Translations under genes and position numbers: made by a program
Notes under the pieces: generated by a model
Told to the model about the DNA's origin: nothing
Databases searched by the model: none
The model's input: only the letters and a program-made list of their open reading frames with translations
Part shown: piece after piece, positions 61,464 to 64,000 of the stretch
Layout of the letters: every line of letters begins with the position of its first letter
Position numbering within the stretch: position 1 is the first letter of the stretch
Assembly: GCA_025716815.1 (NCBI GenBank)
Contig: JAIXMN010000003.1
Span: 1-64,000 of the forward strand
Direction: 5' to 3'
Length of the DNA stretch: 64,000 nucleotides
DNA from: Dichotomocladium elegans
Lineage: Eukaryota; Mucoromycota; Mucoromycetes; Mucorales; Lichtheimiaceae

Positions 61464-63797
61464 TTACTTGTGGACAGAAGAGGATCGATTAAGCCAGGCA
61501 CTGATCTTGACGGAGAAACTCCGTTTCCCGTTGAGATGAGTGGATGCCGATGAAACCGACCGATGATGTCCCATTTTCGTCGTCGATTTCTGGCTGATGC
61601 TGGGTTGCGGCTGTGGCGGGTCGAGGGTCGTCGGAATGACGGGTGCAGGTGTAACTTCATTGACTGCGGAAGCTGTCTGCGATGGCTGCTGCTGCTGCTG
61701 CGATGGCGGCGGTGGTGGCGGCGGCGGTAGAGGTTTGTCGTACGGATTCACTGGTTGCTTGCGCAAAAAGGCATGCGAAATCTTGCGGAAAATGGTAGGC
61801 GTCGGTTTGACGCCGTGGATTTGCGTGGTTGGCGCGCCACCGACTGCTGCTGCTGCTGCTGCTGCTGCTTCTGATTGCTGCAGCTGTTGTTCAATAGAAT
61901 CGGGCGGTGTCGGTAACGGCTCATGTTGTTGTTGTTGTTGTTGAGAAAGTGGTGATGACGGTGTCGGTGCAGGCGACTCAACGACCAAATGATGCTGCGA
62001 CGTGGACGAGCGAAGCCATCGCTGAATGCGGGACAAGTAGTCACCCGACCCGACCGCTGCTGATGGTTGGGATGCAAAGCCAGGTACACTAGCATCTGCC
62101 AAAAGCTGGTACTCTGGTCGATTGGGTAACGACGAAGGCAAGGCAACGTCGCCTTGCGGAACCTCGACCTTATTGTTGCTGCTACTTGTCTCTTGGAGAG
62201 AGGCCTGGCTGCTCTTTGCCGAGATGGTACCAAGAACGCCCGAGGCCGAGAGCGCCGACTCCATAGATGCCTTGCGGGAGAGCATCGGCGGCGGGGGCGG
62301 CTTGGCCGCCTCGAGTTCCAATGCTCGTTCGCGAATCAAGTGGTAAATCGAGACCAGAGGGTGGTAGGCATCCGGCACCGATTGGGGGTCGTCGAGGGGA
62401 GCATCTGCGAGATGGCGAGCTGCGTCCTGGTAAACAGGACTCTGGACAATCATTTCGAGTTTCTGGCGGATCTCGTCTGCAGTACCGAGCTCAAAGCCTT
62501 GGGTCATCTGCTCGAGGATGATCGGGTCGAGTGGCAGGCGAAGAGGTTTCCTTGGTGGTAAGAAGTTCTTGACGAGCGGTGTGTTCGGGTCCGGGTTGAG
62601 CCACGGGTGGCGGATGACTTCTGCGAGGAGGATGCGCTTCGCAGGGTCGGTGATGAAGATATTGCTGAGAAGGTCGCGGCACTCCTCTGACATGTGAGCC
62701 GGATAGGTTACATGGCCACGCTTGATCTTGTCGTGCAGACCCGGCATGGTCTTGTCGTCGAACGGCACGGCGCCGGTGACCATGACATAGATGACGACTC
62801 CTAGCGACCAGACATCGATCTCCGGGCCCTTGTAGGGCATCGCACGAAGCAGTTCGGGTGCGGCAAAGTAAAGAGACCCGCAGTAGGTGGTCAGTAACTT
62901 CTCAGGGCCGAATAGATTCGAGAGACCAAAATCAATGAGTTTGACGTTCCGACCCTGCTTGTCGATCATGATGTTTTCAATCTTCAGGTCACGGTGCACG
63001 ATCGAGTTCCGGTGCATATAGTCCAGGGCAGACACAATCTGCCGCGAAAAATGTCTCGCCCGCCGCTCCGAGAGTCGCTGCCGCTTGATAATGTAATGCA
63101 ACAGCTGCCCGCCGTTGACGTATTCCATGAATATGTAGAAGTACGGCCCTCCCACGACCATGTCTTTGAGACCGACAATGTGCGGATGACGGAGGAGCAT
63201 CATGATGTGCGCCTCGCGAATTGTGCGCATCTCACGGTTATGCTCGCGTGCCTGTTCTTTAGCGATCTGCCGTGCGCTTTTGGCTGTCATGACATTGACG
63301 ACTGGCTGTCCGTTTGCAGCGCTAGCGCCAGCTCCATCCGTAGTAGGATCATTTGCGCCGGTCTGGGACCGGAGGGCGACAAGCTGGAAATTAGCCCGAG
63401 GAACGATCTTCACAGCGACCTATCAAGATACGCAACGATGCTGTAAGAAAAGAGAAGGCCGTAGTGGTGGTTGCGGGAGGGTGGATGTCCACACCCCCCC
63501 CCGCCTTCCCATACTGCTGCTCTTTACATGCTTTGTTGTCTCGTTGAAAAAAAAAACACGTACCTTTTCGCCTGTGACGTTGTGAACACCGAGCTTGACC
63601 TTTCCCATGCTGCCTTTACCGAGATTTTGTTGCAAGACATAATTGCCAATCGACTTTGGATTTGCTGATGCGGAATCGCGGAGGGATGGCTTTGTAGTGG
63701 TTGTTGGGCTGTTGGTACTACTGCTGCTTTGGTCCTTGGGTAAGGCAGCCGACCGTTGCTGCTGCTGGTGTTCTTCGTTCAGGAAGGCAGCAGCCAT
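61464..63797 (-). CDS. KIN1: Ser/Thr protein kinase, Kin1/Kin2 (MARK-related) type
   Basis: Two exons join in phase: 63797-63564 and 63419-61464, giving 729 residues. The low-complexity N-terminus with a Gln run is followed by the kinase domain: NLGKGSMGKVKLG (P-loop), VAVKIV with Lys, a ~35-residue Ala/Gly-rich insert before helix C as in Kin1 proteins, HRDLKIENIMID, LIDFGLSNL, and TTYCGSLYFAAPELL (activation loop with the Thr-x-Cys-Gly-Ser form typical of Kin1), IDVWSLGVVIYVMVTGAVPF. Kin1/Kin2 act in polarised growth and exocytosis. Residues after about 350 are Pro/Gln/Ala-rich (poly-Q near 61930, poly-A near 61850, poly-P near 61710). No KA1 domain is visible at the C-terminus. An upstream in-frame ATG at 63944 would add 49 residues; 63797 is preferred because the extra part looks like a leader. 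Confidence 0.9.
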
Positions 63798-64000
63798 GTT
63801 GGGGCGGGTAGGTTGGGGGTGTTTAATGCGAGAGGAAGACAGGTGGAGGTCACTACGCTGCTTGACTTTATTATCCAATATAGCAGTCGTCGAATGTGCC
63901 ACACGTCCCTTTTTCGGTTCGCTTTTTGAAAACGGCAAACACATTATTAAGATCCAAATTATTAGTTTGCTACAAACAAAAAAAAAGAAAGTTGAGAGGG

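Overview
The window is nuclear DNA of a filamentous fungus. Genes carry many short introns (about 45-100 nt) with canonical GT/AG ends. The protein families (fungal Rvs161/Hob3, Ufd2, Fcp1, Pmc1, Kin1, ERMES Mmm1) are fungal. An SSXT/SS18-type coactivator, Q-rich proteins encoded by CAA/CAG runs and a relic of a widespread OrfB/Fanzor-like family point to Mucoromycota, probably Mucorales. That placement is inference; no marker gene proves it. I saw no rRNA, tRNA, CRISPR array or bacterial-type operon.

Layout. 0-7 kb is a retrotransposon graveyard. It holds a 5'-truncated LINE 3' end (about 95-1526), then a near full-length but decayed LINE with ORF1 and an APE-endonuclease/RT ORF2 (about 2130-6228), then the 5' end of a third related copy (about 6250-6480) and an unidentified ORF remnant. 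7.4-14.6 kb holds a divergent pair of BAR-domain genes: an Rvs161/Hob3 homologue (-) and a Lam1/Sip3-type BAR-PH-GRAM-VASt sterol-transfer protein (+). 14.7-19.7 kb: an SSXT-domain Q-rich coactivator (+) converges on a GDA1/CD39 apyrase (-). 20.4-32.9 kb: Ufd2 (+), then a Rho GTPase, an arrestin-like protein, a class I methyltransferase and a PhoD-like phosphatase (all -).

33-42 kb is gene-poor. It contains a degraded OrfB/Fanzor-like relic (about 34.56-35.33 kb) and one PAS-kinase-like Ser/Thr kinase (-). 42.2-48.7 kb: Arf GTPase and a DHX57/YLR419W-type DExH helicase (both +). 49.4-53.7 kb: a small conserved-looking protein (-) and the CTD phosphatase Fcp1 (+). 54.8-61.1 kb: a plasma-membrane/vacuolar-type Ca2+-ATPase, an acidic GPI-anchor-like secreted protein and Mmm1 (all +), converging on a Kin1-type kinase (-) that runs to the right edge.

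There is no operon logic. Most genes are housekeeping. Several concern membranes and lipids: BAR, Lam, Arf, Rho, Mmm1, Ca2+ pump and apyrase. Gene models below were built by reading splice sites by eye and checking that exon phases join; where I give exon boundaries they keep the reading frame.
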